Assembly (NCBI GenBank): GCA_045637425.1
Contig: JAZTZL010000012.1
Coordinates: 1 to 40,291, forward strand
DNA from: CAJGBR01 sp045637425
GTDB taxonomy: Bacteria > Bacteroidota > Bacteroidia > Bacteroidales > Rikenellaceae
DNA length: 40,291 nt
Reading direction: 5' to 3'
Shown here: piece after piece, positions 34,153-40,291 of the stretch
How positions within the stretch are numbered: position 1 is the stretch's first letter
Layout of the letters: each line of letters opens with the position of its first letter
Notes under the pieces: model-generated
The model's database searches: none
What the model saw: only the letters and a program-made list of their open reading frames with translations
Told to the model about the DNA's origin: nothing
Made by a program: the position numbers and the translations under genes

Positions 34153-34222
34153 TAATCGAAATTCCCTAACTGTGTAAACACAAAACAGAGGATATATTAA
34201 ACTAATTTAACAAAACAACACA

Positions 34223-35896
34223 ATGAAAAATCTCTTGAAAAGCGGTTTGACGCTTATCGCAGCAGCTCTGGTACTGAGTGGCTGTAACTGTTTCAAGTCG
34301 ATGGTGAAAAACGTGGAAGATGTTAAGGCTACTTGCAATCCTGAAGTCTTGACTCTCAGAGGTAACGCCGTGACTGCTAACTACAAAGTTGAATTCCCGG
34401 CTAACTATTTCAACAAAAAAGCAATGTTGAAATTCACACCGATTTTGATCAACGAAGCTGGTGAAGAATTGGCTGCAGCTCCGATTTTTGCTCAAGGCGA
34501 AAAAGTGAGCGAAAACTACACTGTTATCTCTAAAGCTAACGGTGGTTCTGTTGAATCAACTATCTCTTTCCCGTACGACGAAAAATTCAGAAGATCTAAA
34601 CTCGTTTTGCGTGTTGAAGCTAAATGCGCTAAAGATGTTGACTATCTGAAGGTTATTGACTACGAAGTTGCTCAAGGTATCAGCACTGTTCAAGCTATGG
34701 CTAACAACTACGCTCAAATGTCAGTTGCTAAGGATAACTTCCAACGCGTAACTACAATCTCTCAAGACGCTAAGATTATGTTCTTGATCAACAGATTCAA
34801 CGTTCGCAACAATGAACTCAACAGCGAAGAAATCAAAGCTCTCGAAAACTTTATCATCGAAAACACTGGTAAAGATCGCAGAACTGTAAGTGATGTTTAC
34901 ACTAAATCTTACGCTTCTCCTGATGGTCCTTTGGCTTTCAACAACAAGTTGTCTCAAGACCGTGGTCGCGCAACTCAAACAGCTGTAAGCAAGAAGTTCA
35001 AAAAAGATAAAATGCCGGTTGCTCCGAAATTCGACGTTGAAGCTTTGGGTGAAGACTGGGAAGGTTTCAAAGAATTGGTTGAAGGTTCTGATATCCGCGA
35101 TAAGGAATTGATCCTCCAAGTTCTCCAAATGTACAACGATCCTGAAAAACGCGATCAAGAAATCCAAAATATGTCTGCAGCATTCGAAGTTTTGGCTGAA
35201 AAGATTCTTCCGGAATTGCGTCGCTCTAAACTCGTTGTTAACGTAGACGTTGAAGGTAAAACTGACGAAGAACTCAGAGAAGCTGTAAGAAACGACGTAT
35301 CTTCTTTGAACTTGGAAGAAATGTTGTTCGCTGCAACTTTGTTCGAAGATGCTGATACTAAGATCAAAGTTTACAAGGCTGCTGCTGACAAATACAACGA
35401 CGCTCGCGCTTGGAACAACTACGCAATTTCATTGATCGAAAAAGAAGGTAAAATCACTGCTGACGCTAAGGCTGCTTTGGTTAAATCTGCACAACTCGAC
35501 AACGCTGCTAACGAAGTAATCGTAAACTTGGGTATCGTTGCAATGGCTGAAGGTAATATGGAAGACGCTAAGAAGTGCTTCGCAGTTGCTACTGAAGATG
35601 CTGCTTACAATATGGGTCTTGCAAACTTGGCTGAAGGTAACTACGCTGAAGCTGCTAAAGCATTGAACGGTTACAACCGCGCAGTTGCTGAAGTATGTAA
35701 CGGTAACTTGACAGCTGCTAAAGCTGCTTTGGAAGGTGACAACAGCGCTGAAGCTGACTACCTGAGAGCTGTTATCGCTGCTCGCGAAGGTAACGAAGAA
35801 GTTGCTGCTAAGAACATTCAAAGCGCTATCGCTAAGAACCCTGAATTGGAAAAAGTTGCTAAAGAAGATATCGAATTTGCTAAATTCCAAAAATAA
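34223..35896 (+). CDS. Lipoprotein with OmpA-like and TPR-like regions
   Basis: A 557-residue envelope lipoprotein. The signal peptide ends in lipobox LSGC with lipidation at Cys21. Residues about 35-150 look like a beta-rich domain. About 182-262 resembles an OmpA C-terminal peptidoglycan-binding fold: VYTKSYASPDGPLAFNNKL followed by SQDRGRATQTAV, the usual helix after the glycan-binding loop. From about 400 to the end are helical TPR-like repeats (AWNNYAISLIEKEG, VNLGIVAMAEGNMEDAKKCF). Codon use is as biased as in ribosomal protein genes, so the product is probably abundant. I cannot name the gene. It may tether the outer membrane to peptidoglycan, which is inference. It is monocistronic, between its own promoter and a strong terminator. 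Confidence 0.88.
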   Translation: MKNLLKSGLTLIAAALVLSGCNCFKSMVKNVEDVKATCNPEVLTLRGNAVTANYKVEFPANYFNKKAMLKFTPILINEAGEELAAAPIFAQGEKVSENYTVISKANGGSVESTISFPYDEKFRRSKLVLRVEAKCAKDVDYLKVIDYEVAQGISTVQAMANNYAQMSVAKDNFQRVTTISQDAKIMFLINRFNVRNNELNSEEIKALENFIIENTGKDRRTVSDVYTKSYASPDGPLAFNNKLSQDRGRATQTAVSKKFKKDKMPVAPKFDVEALGEDWEGFKELVEGSDIRDKELILQVLQMYNDPEKRDQEIQNMSAAFEVLAEKILPELRRSKLVVNVDVEGKTDEELREAVRNDVSSLNLEEMLFAATLFEDADTKIKVYKAAADKYNDARAWNNYAISLIEKEGKITADAKAALVKSAQLDNAANEVIVNLGIVAMAEGNMEDAKKCFAVATEDAAYNMGLANLAEGNYAEAAKALNGYNRAVAEVCNGNLTAAKAALEGDNSAEADYLRAVIAAREGNEEVAAKNIQSAIAKNPELEKVAKEDIEFAKFQK

Positions 35897-35919
35897 TCTC
35901 GCAACTCAATCTTATATGG

Positions 35920-35952
35920 GCAGCCCGCTGAATTTCAGCGGGCTGCTTTTTT
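35920..35952 (+). terminator. Terminator after the OmpA/TPR lipoprotein gene
   Basis: Perfect 12 bp GC-rich stem GCAGCCCGCTGA (35920-35931) / TCAGCGGGCTGC (35935-35946) with a 3-nt loop and T6. Confidence 0.95.
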
Positions 35953-36020
35953 ATGCGTACTGACGGCTGAGTGTTATTGTGCGGAGAGTCGTTGCAACAT
36001 TATATTCGGCATAATAATGA

Positions 36021-36057
36021 CACCTCCCGATTCGAAAGAATCGGGAGGTGTTTTATT
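36021..36057. terminator. Second hairpin, probably the gmd terminator
   Basis: Perfect 13 bp stem CACCTCCCGATTC (36021-36033) / GAATCGGGAGGTG (36038-36050) with a GAAA loop, followed on the plus strand by TTTTATT. It is 21 bp beyond the gmd stop, so it probably ends gmd on the minus strand, although its T run on that strand is poor. Confidence 0.7.
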
Positions 36058-36077
36058 AATGTGGAATTATGTTTCTA

Positions 36078-37151
36078 TTAGAATGAGGATTCTCGGCCCT
36101 CGCTAACCATTTTCAAGTCGTGGTCTACCATAATTTCGACCAATTTCTCGAACGAAGTCTTGCTCGGATTCCAACCCAGCAATCGCTGCGCCTTTGATGG
36201 GTCGCCTAGCAATTGCTCAACCTCAGTCGGTCGGAAGTAACGAGGATCAACCTCCACCAGCACACGGCCTGTTGCTACGTCAATACCTTTCTCATCAACG
36301 CCTTCTCCCTCCCAGCGTAGCTCGATACCTGCTCGGCGGAATGCCAGCGTAGTGAACTCTCGAACCGAATGGTACTGCCCTGTGGCAATCACGAAATCCT
36401 CGGGAGTCGGGTGCTGCAACATCAACCACATACACTCAACATAGTCGCGCGCATAGCCCCAATCTCGCAGCGCATTCATATTACCCAGATAAAGTTTATC
36501 CTGCAGTCCGTTTACAATGCGAGCTACGGCGAGCGTAATCTTACGCGTAACGAATGTCTCGCCTCGACGTTCGCTTTCGTGGTTGAATAGAATGCCGTTT
36601 ACTGCGAACATACCGTATGCTTCGCGGTAGTTCTTCGTAATCCAGAATCCGTACTGTTTGGCTACGCCATACGGACTGCGGGGGTAGAACGGCGTAGTCT
36701 CGCGTTGAGGAACTTCTTGCACCTGCCCGAATAACTCAGAGGTAGATGCCTGGTATATTTTAGTTTTTTGGTCGAGTCCCAAAATTCTGACAGCCTCGAG
36801 CAATCGCAAGGTACCTACTGCGTCTGTTTCGGCAGTATATTCCGGTACATCAAACGATACCTTGACGTGACTTTGTGCTGCCAAATTGTATATCTCGTCG
36901 GGACGAACCTGCTGAATGATGCGAATCAACGAACTCGAGTCGGTCATATCTCCGTAGTGCAGTTCAATGACACGCTCCTTGTGCATATCGCGCACCCACT
37001 TTTCGAAATATAGGTGTTCGATGCGACCTGTGTTGAACGATGAACTGCGACGCATAATGCCGTGTACTTCGTAACCTTTTTCGAGGAGAAACTCCGCCAA
37101 AAACGAACCGTCCTGACCGGTTATCCCTGTAATTAATGCTACCTTTTTCAT
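36078..37151 (-). CDS. gmd: GDP-mannose 4,6-dehydratase
   Basis: NADP-dependent extended short-chain dehydrogenase converting GDP-mannose to GDP-4-keto-6-deoxymannose, the first step toward GDP-fucose or related sugars for surface glycans. The 357-residue protein has the Rossmann motif TGITGQDGSFLAEFLL at the N-terminus, the STSELFG segment, the catalytic YGVAK and the characteristic GILFNHESERRGETFVTRKI. I chose the ATG at 37149-37151; an upstream TTG (37185-37187) would add 12 residues and lies upstream of the -7 box. No fcl (GDP-fucose synthase) gene is adjacent in the window. Confidence 0.96.
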   Translation of the reverse strand: MKKVALITGITGQDGSFLAEFLLEKGYEVHGIMRRSSSFNTGRIEHLYFEKWVRDMHKERVIELHYGDMTDSSSLIRIIQQVRPDEIYNLAAQSHVKVSFDVPEYTAETDAVGTLRLLEAVRILGLDQKTKIYQASTSELFGQVQEVPQRETTPFYPRSPYGVAKQYGFWITKNYREAYGMFAVNGILFNHESERRGETFVTRKITLAVARIVNGLQDKLYLGNMNALRDWGYARDYVECMWLMLQHPTPEDFVIATGQYHSVREFTTLAFRRAGIELRWEGEGVDEKGIDVATGRVLVEVDPRYFRPTEVEQLLGDPSKAQRLLGWNPSKTSFEKLVEIMVDHDLKMVSEGRESSF

Positions 37152-37175
37152 TACATTATTTTGTATATACGATTG

Positions 37176-37183
37176 CAAAGATA
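37176..37183 (-). promoter_or_regulatory. Probable -7 box for gmd
   Basis: TATCTTTG on the minus strand, about 25 nt upstream of the gmd ATG. A proper TTTG -33 box is not found at 19-21 bp. Confidence 0.45.
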
Positions 37184-37310
37184 GCAATATTTTACGGATA
37201 ATTCATTATATAGTGCACAAATACTAATTCTGTATTTCAAATATTTTGTAAGGCTTCAAATAATAAAAACTCGGAGAGATATGGATTATTGCAGTATGGT
37301 GGCAATTTAG

Positions 37311-37342
37311 TTTGAACTAATAGACTAAATGTAGTAAATTTG
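37311..37342 (+). promoter_or_regulatory. Promoter of the C_GCAxxG_C_C gene
   Basis: TTTG (37311-37314) and TAAATTTG (37335-37342) with a 20 bp spacer, a full match to the Bacteroidota pattern. The predicted leader is about 29 nt. Confidence 0.75.
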
Positions 37343-37377
37343 TACGTTGATTAGTCAAAAATAAATACATTGTAAAT

Positions 37378-37806
37378 ATGGAAAAGAGAATTGAACAGGC
37401 TGTAGAAAATTTCAAATCAGGATTTAACTGCTCGCAATCTGTTGCTGCTGCATTCGCAGATTACTATGGCGTAGACCGCGAAGTGATACTCCGAGCATCG
37501 GCATCTTTCGGTGGCGGAATCGGACGTATGCGTCAAACTTGTGGCGCGGCTTGTGGAATGTTTCTGCTGGCAGGGCTCGAAAATGGTTCGGCTACGCCGA
37601 AGGACATAATCGGCCGAGATAACAACTACAAGCTCGTGCAGCAACTCGCAGAACAATTCGCGGCAGAAAACGGCTCGCTCATCTGCGGCGAACTGCTCGG
37701 ACTTACTGGTGACGGTTCGGCTCCCAAAGCAAAACGCCCCTGTGCTCAGATGGTCGAATCCGCAGCCCGAATCTTTGCCGAGTACCTCAAAAATAAACAG
37801 GAGTAA
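37378..37806 (+). CDS. C_GCAxxG_C_C family protein
   Basis: A 142-residue small cysteine-rich protein of the C_GCAxxG_C_C family, known from anaerobes and thought to bind metal or take part in redox chemistry, without a proven function. The spaced Cys are C18 (in GFNCSQSV), C55 and C59 (in TCGAACGMF), C103 (in LICGELLG) and C122 (in KRPCAQMV). No signal peptide, so it should be cytoplasmic. A rubredoxin gene follows 84 bp downstream on the same strand, which supports but does not prove an electron-transfer role. Confidence 0.9.
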   Translation: MEKRIEQAVENFKSGFNCSQSVAAAFADYYGVDREVILRASASFGGGIGRMRQTCGAACGMFLLAGLENGSATPKDIIGRDNNYKLVQQLAEQFAAENGSLICGELLGLTGDGSAPKAKRPCAQMVESAARIFAEYLKNKQE

Positions 37807-37859
37807 ATCTTTTTAGCAGTAGCAAAACACGACTGCACATTCGGGCATACTATTTGGTG

Positions 37860-37875
37860 TGATTCATCTGAATCA
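37860..37875. promoter_or_regulatory. Palindrome upstream of the rubredoxin gene
   Basis: Perfect inverted repeat TGATTCA-TC-TGAATCA, 15 bp before the ATG at 37891. The short centre suits a dimeric regulator site better than an RNA hairpin. No regulator is identified; it may also be chance in AT-rich DNA. Confidence 0.4.
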
Positions 37876-37890
37876 ACAAAGTTTTGTGAT

Positions 37891-38085
37891 ATGAACGAAT
37901 GTAGTAAGAAAACGCGCTACAAGTGCTTGGTGTGTGGATATGTATTCGATCCGGAAATAGGAGACATTAAGGGTAATGTGCCGAAAAATACCAACTTCGA
38001 GCAACTGCCAGAGGTGTGGAGATGTCCTATTTGTCGCGCACAAAAGGAGAAATTCAGACGTGTTGAGCGACGTTGCTGCGGGTGA
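37891..38085 (+). CDS. Rubredoxin
   Basis: Small iron electron carrier. In 64 residues it has the two rubredoxin knuckles: C12 and C15 in YKCLVCGYVF, and C45 and C48 in WRCPICRAQKEKF, with the conserved FEQLPEVW between. An Fe(SCys)4 centre is expected. Compared with standard rubredoxins the second knuckle has CR in place of CG, and both ends carry extra cysteines (C4, C62, C63). Likely functions in oxidative-stress defence or peroxide reduction in an anaerobe; the partner is unknown. Confidence 0.92.
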   Translation: MNECSKKTRYKCLVCGYVFDPEIGDIKGNVPKNTNFEQLPEVWRCPICRAQKEKFRRVERRCCG

Positions 38086-38208
38086 GTGTGAATTAATGTC
38101 GAGTCTGTTGCAAAAAATCGGCGAATATGAAAGGAAACATCAAAAAAAAATGATAATTTTGTGCCGTAATTAGATTTAGACTGAAAATCACCTGATATAA
38201 GTCAACAG

Positions 38209-38817
38209 ATGGAATTCGACAATATTAAACGCTACGAAAGCGCAGACAAATACGATATCGAGACTCTCGACCGTTTGAAGTATCACTATGGAGAAATCCT
38301 AAAACTCTTGGGCGAAGACCCGCAGAGAGAGGGGTTGATTAAGACTCCCGAACGAGTGGCTAAGGCAATGAGTTTTATGACACAGGGTTATCAGCAAGAC
38401 CCTAAGGAGATTCTGCTCTCGGCACGATTCACCGAAGAATATAAACATATGGTCATCGTTAAAGATATTGACCTCTATTCGTTGTGTGAACACCATATGC
38501 TGCCATTTTACGGCAAGGCACACGTTGCGTATATCCCCAATGGTTACATCACGGGATTGAGTAAAATTGCCCGCGTGGTAGAAGCATACGCACGTCGATT
38601 GCAAGTTCAAGAGCGACTGACCGTACAAATCCGCGATTGCATTCAAGATGCACTCTCGCCACTTGGTGTCGCAGTGGTCATTGAGGCTTCGCATATGTGT
38701 ATGCAGATGCGCGGCGTGCAGAAACAGAACTCTGTCACTACGACTTCTGCGTTCACTGGAGCATTCCTTACTCAATTGCAGACAAGAGAAGAATTCATAA
38801 ATCTGATTAAGAAGTAA
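38209..38817 (+). CDS. folE: GTP cyclohydrolase I
   Basis: Zinc enzyme converting GTP to 7,8-dihydroneopterin triphosphate, first step of folate and, in many bacteria, queuosine-type pathways. The 202-residue protein has zinc ligands C93 and H96 in SLCEHHMLPF and C164 in HMCMQMRGV, with the same 71-residue Cys-Cys spacing as the E. coli enzyme. GYITGLSKIARVVEAYARRL is the family signature. A TAATTTTG at 38154-38161 could be its -7 box, but no -33 box is found. Its stop codon lies inside a terminator stem. Confidence 0.96.
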   Translation: MEFDNIKRYESADKYDIETLDRLKYHYGEILKLLGEDPQREGLIKTPERVAKAMSFMTQGYQQDPKEILLSARFTEEYKHMVIVKDIDLYSLCEHHMLPFYGKAHVAYIPNGYITGLSKIARVVEAYARRLQVQERLTVQIRDCIQDALSPLGVAVVIEASHMCMQMRGVQKQNSVTTTSAFTGAFLTQLQTREEFINLIKK

Positions 38818-38841
38818 TCGTCAGTTAGCGATTACTTTTTT
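38812..38841 (+). terminator. Terminator overlapping the folE stop codon
   Basis: Stem AAGTAATCG (38812-38820) / CGATTACTT (38829-38837) with an 8-nt loop and T run to 38841. The folE TAA (38815-38817) is in the left arm, so a terminating ribosome would cover the hairpin. Confidence 0.8.
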
Positions 38842-38872
38842 AATCTGAAACAATATAAAACTAACACAAACA

Positions 38873-40291
38873 ATGAGCGGTTTTTTTGGAACCATTTCTA
38901 AAAGAGAGTGCGTAGCCGATGTCTTCTACGGCACAGACTACCATTCACATCTGGGCACAAAACGTGCGGGTATGGCATTCTATAACGGTAAAGCCTTTGT
39001 TCGTTCGATTCATAGTCTTGAGAACGGATACTTCCGTAATAAGTTTGAGGACGAATTGGGTAAGTTTGCAGGTTCGCACTCGGGCATCGGAATCATCAGT
39101 GATACCGACTCGCAGCCCATCACAATACACTCACATCTGGGAGTCTATTCAGTTGTAACAGTGGGTAGAATATACAATCTCGACGAACTGAGCAAAGAAC
39201 TCATCAGCAAAAAGGTGAACTTTGCGGAGTTGTCTGGTTCGGGAATAAACCCAACGGAATTGGTTGCTACGCTCATTAACTCGGCAGACTCGTTCAAGGA
39301 GGGCATCGAGGTAGTGCAACAGAAGGTCAAGGGTTCGTGCAGTTTCCTGATTCTGACCAAAGACGGCATCTACGCAGCTCGCGACAAATGGGGACGTACT
39401 CCGATTATCCTCGGACACGATGCTGATGGTTATGTTATGGCTACAGAGAGCACTGCGTTCTTGAATCTCGGCTATGAATATGTGCGTGATTTGGGGCCAT
39501 CTGAAGCCGTTTTTGTTACTCCAGAAAAGATAGAACAGGTGGTAGCTCCTATCAAACGTAAACAGGTTTGTTCGTTTATGTGGGTCTATTACGGTTATCC
39601 TTCGTCGTGGTATGAGGGAGTCAATGTTGATGATTCACGCTGTCGCAGTGGTGCTGCACTTGCGCGCCGAGATGAAGATGACCTCGGAGATTTTGTTGCG
39701 GGTATCCCTGACTCGGGCATCGGCCACGCAATAGGATACAGCAGCGAGAAGAAAATACCTTATCGTCGTGCATTTGTGAAGTACACTCCGACTTGGCCGC
39801 GTAGCTTTATGCCGCAAAACCAATCTATGAGAGATCTGGTAGCAAAGATGAAACTGTTGCCAAATGAAAAGTTCACTCGTGGTTCAAGGGTAATTTTCCT
39901 TGACGACTCGATTGTTCGTGGTACGCAGCTCAAGGATAACGTAGTGAAACTTGTCGAAGCAGGTGTGAAGGAGACTCACATTCGCATTGCGTGTCCGCCG
40001 CTGATTTATCCGTGTCAATTCTTGAATTTCTCGACTTCGCGTTCGAATTTTGACCTGATTTCGCGCAGAGTAATCAGAGATATAGAGGGAACCGACAACT
40101 TGACCGATGAACTGCTGAAACCATATTCAGACCATACTACCGAACAATATGCTCGTTTGGTTGAGAATATGAGAAAAATTTTGGGCGTGGATTCACTGAA
40201 ATTCCAACACCTCGATGATTTGGTGGAAGCAATCGGATTGCCTAAAGAGGATTTGTGTACACACTGCTGGGATAATAGCAGTTATATGTAA
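38873..40291 (+). CDS. PurF-like phosphoribosyltransferase lacking the glutaminase cysteine
   Basis: A 472-residue homologue of glutamine PRPP amidotransferase, which makes phosphoribosylamine at the start of purine synthesis. The PRPP loop VIFLDDSIVRGTQ (340-352, D344/D345) is intact, as are GIPDSGIGHAIGY and FVKYTPTWPRSFMPQNQ. C233, C381, C462 and C465 sit where B. subtilis PurF binds its 4Fe-4S cluster. The N-terminal nucleophile Cys is replaced by Ser2 (MSGFFG for MCGIFG). The RYST and HNG motifs of the glutaminase site also appear lost, being replaced by GIGIISDTDSQP and HSHLG. It is thus probably ammonia-dependent, dependent on another nitrogen donor, or has another role. The gene is complete, ending on the last base of the window. 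Confidence 0.88.
   Translation: MSGFFGTISKRECVADVFYGTDYHSHLGTKRAGMAFYNGKAFVRSIHSLENGYFRNKFEDELGKFAGSHSGIGIISDTDSQPITIHSHLGVYSVVTVGRIYNLDELSKELISKKVNFAELSGSGINPTELVATLINSADSFKEGIEVVQQKVKGSCSFLILTKDGIYAARDKWGRTPIILGHDADGYVMATESTAFLNLGYEYVRDLGPSEAVFVTPEKIEQVVAPIKRKQVCSFMWVYYGYPSSWYEGVNVDDSRCRSGAALARRDEDDLGDFVAGIPDSGIGHAIGYSSEKKIPYRRAFVKYTPTWPRSFMPQNQSMRDLVAKMKLLPNEKFTRGSRVIFLDDSIVRGTQLKDNVVKLVEAGVKETHIRIACPPLIYPCQFLNFSTSRSNFDLISRRVIRDIEGTDNLTDELLKPYSDHTTEQYARLVENMRKILGVDSLKFQHLDDLVEAIGLPKEDLCTHCWDNSSYM

Noticed and set aside
36021..36050. Perfect 13 bp inverted repeat as a possible recombination or attachment site
   Set aside because: It lies between convergent gene ends with a GAAA loop and a T-rich flank, as expected for a terminator, and no integrase or repeat partner is present.
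1..40291. CRISPR arrays, insertion sequences, prophage genes, rRNA genes
   Set aside because: No repeat-spacer pattern, transposase, integrase or rRNA sequence was seen anywhere in the window.

Overview
This 40.3 kb window is ordinary chromosomal housekeeping DNA from a member of the Bacteroidota, most likely the order Bacteroidales. Three things point there: the recurring promoter shape TTTG-(19-20 bp)-TAnnTTTG in front of genes, the near absence of Shine-Dalgarno sequences, and gene content such as porX (type IX secretion regulator), a V-type ATPase operon with a DUF2764 subunit, and the tRNA-tuf-tRNA-secE-nusG-rplKAJL-rpoBC block. Family level cannot be fixed from this sequence; Rikenellaceae-like is only a guess. 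I see no mobile elements, CRISPR arrays, rRNA genes or phage genes, and no stretch over 300 bp lacks a gene.

Layout. (1) Positions 12-4963, minus strand: V-type ATPase operon in the order E, DUF2764, A, B, D. The D gene is only about half of the usual length. (2) 5163-7568, plus: murB and tilS. (3) 7604-21021, plus: a long transcription and translation block. Two near-duplicate tandem promoters lead into tRNA-Thr, tRNA-Tyr, tRNA-Gly, tuf, tRNA-Trp, secE, nusG, rplK, rplA, rplJ, rplL, rpoB and rpoC, ending at a strong terminator. Structured spacers lie at tuf/tRNA-Trp, rplJ/rplL and rplL/rpoB. (4) 21105-25405, plus: a small secreted protein of unknown function, then a U32-family protein, an rRNA-type methyltransferase and deoC as a compact operon. 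(5) 25423-30356, minus: a tightly packed operon of a RluA-family pseudouridine synthase, holA, porX, tsaE and aroC. (6) 30468-31136, plus: pssA. (7) rpsO (minus) and pnp (plus) are divergent, with a long structured rpsO leader. (8) 34223-35896, plus: an abundant-looking OmpA/TPR lipoprotein. (9) gmd (minus), then on the plus strand a C_GCAxxG_C_C family protein, a rubredoxin, folE and a PurF-like protein.

No clearly new multi-gene system is visible. The observations I would follow up first are the PurF homologue at 38873-40291, which has lost the N-terminal cysteine and other glutaminase residues but keeps the PRPP site and four candidate Fe-S cysteines; the truncated V-ATPase subunit D gene; the multi-hairpin rplL-rpoB spacer; and the structured rpsO leader. 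Family assignments rest on motif recognition by eye; no database search was possible.
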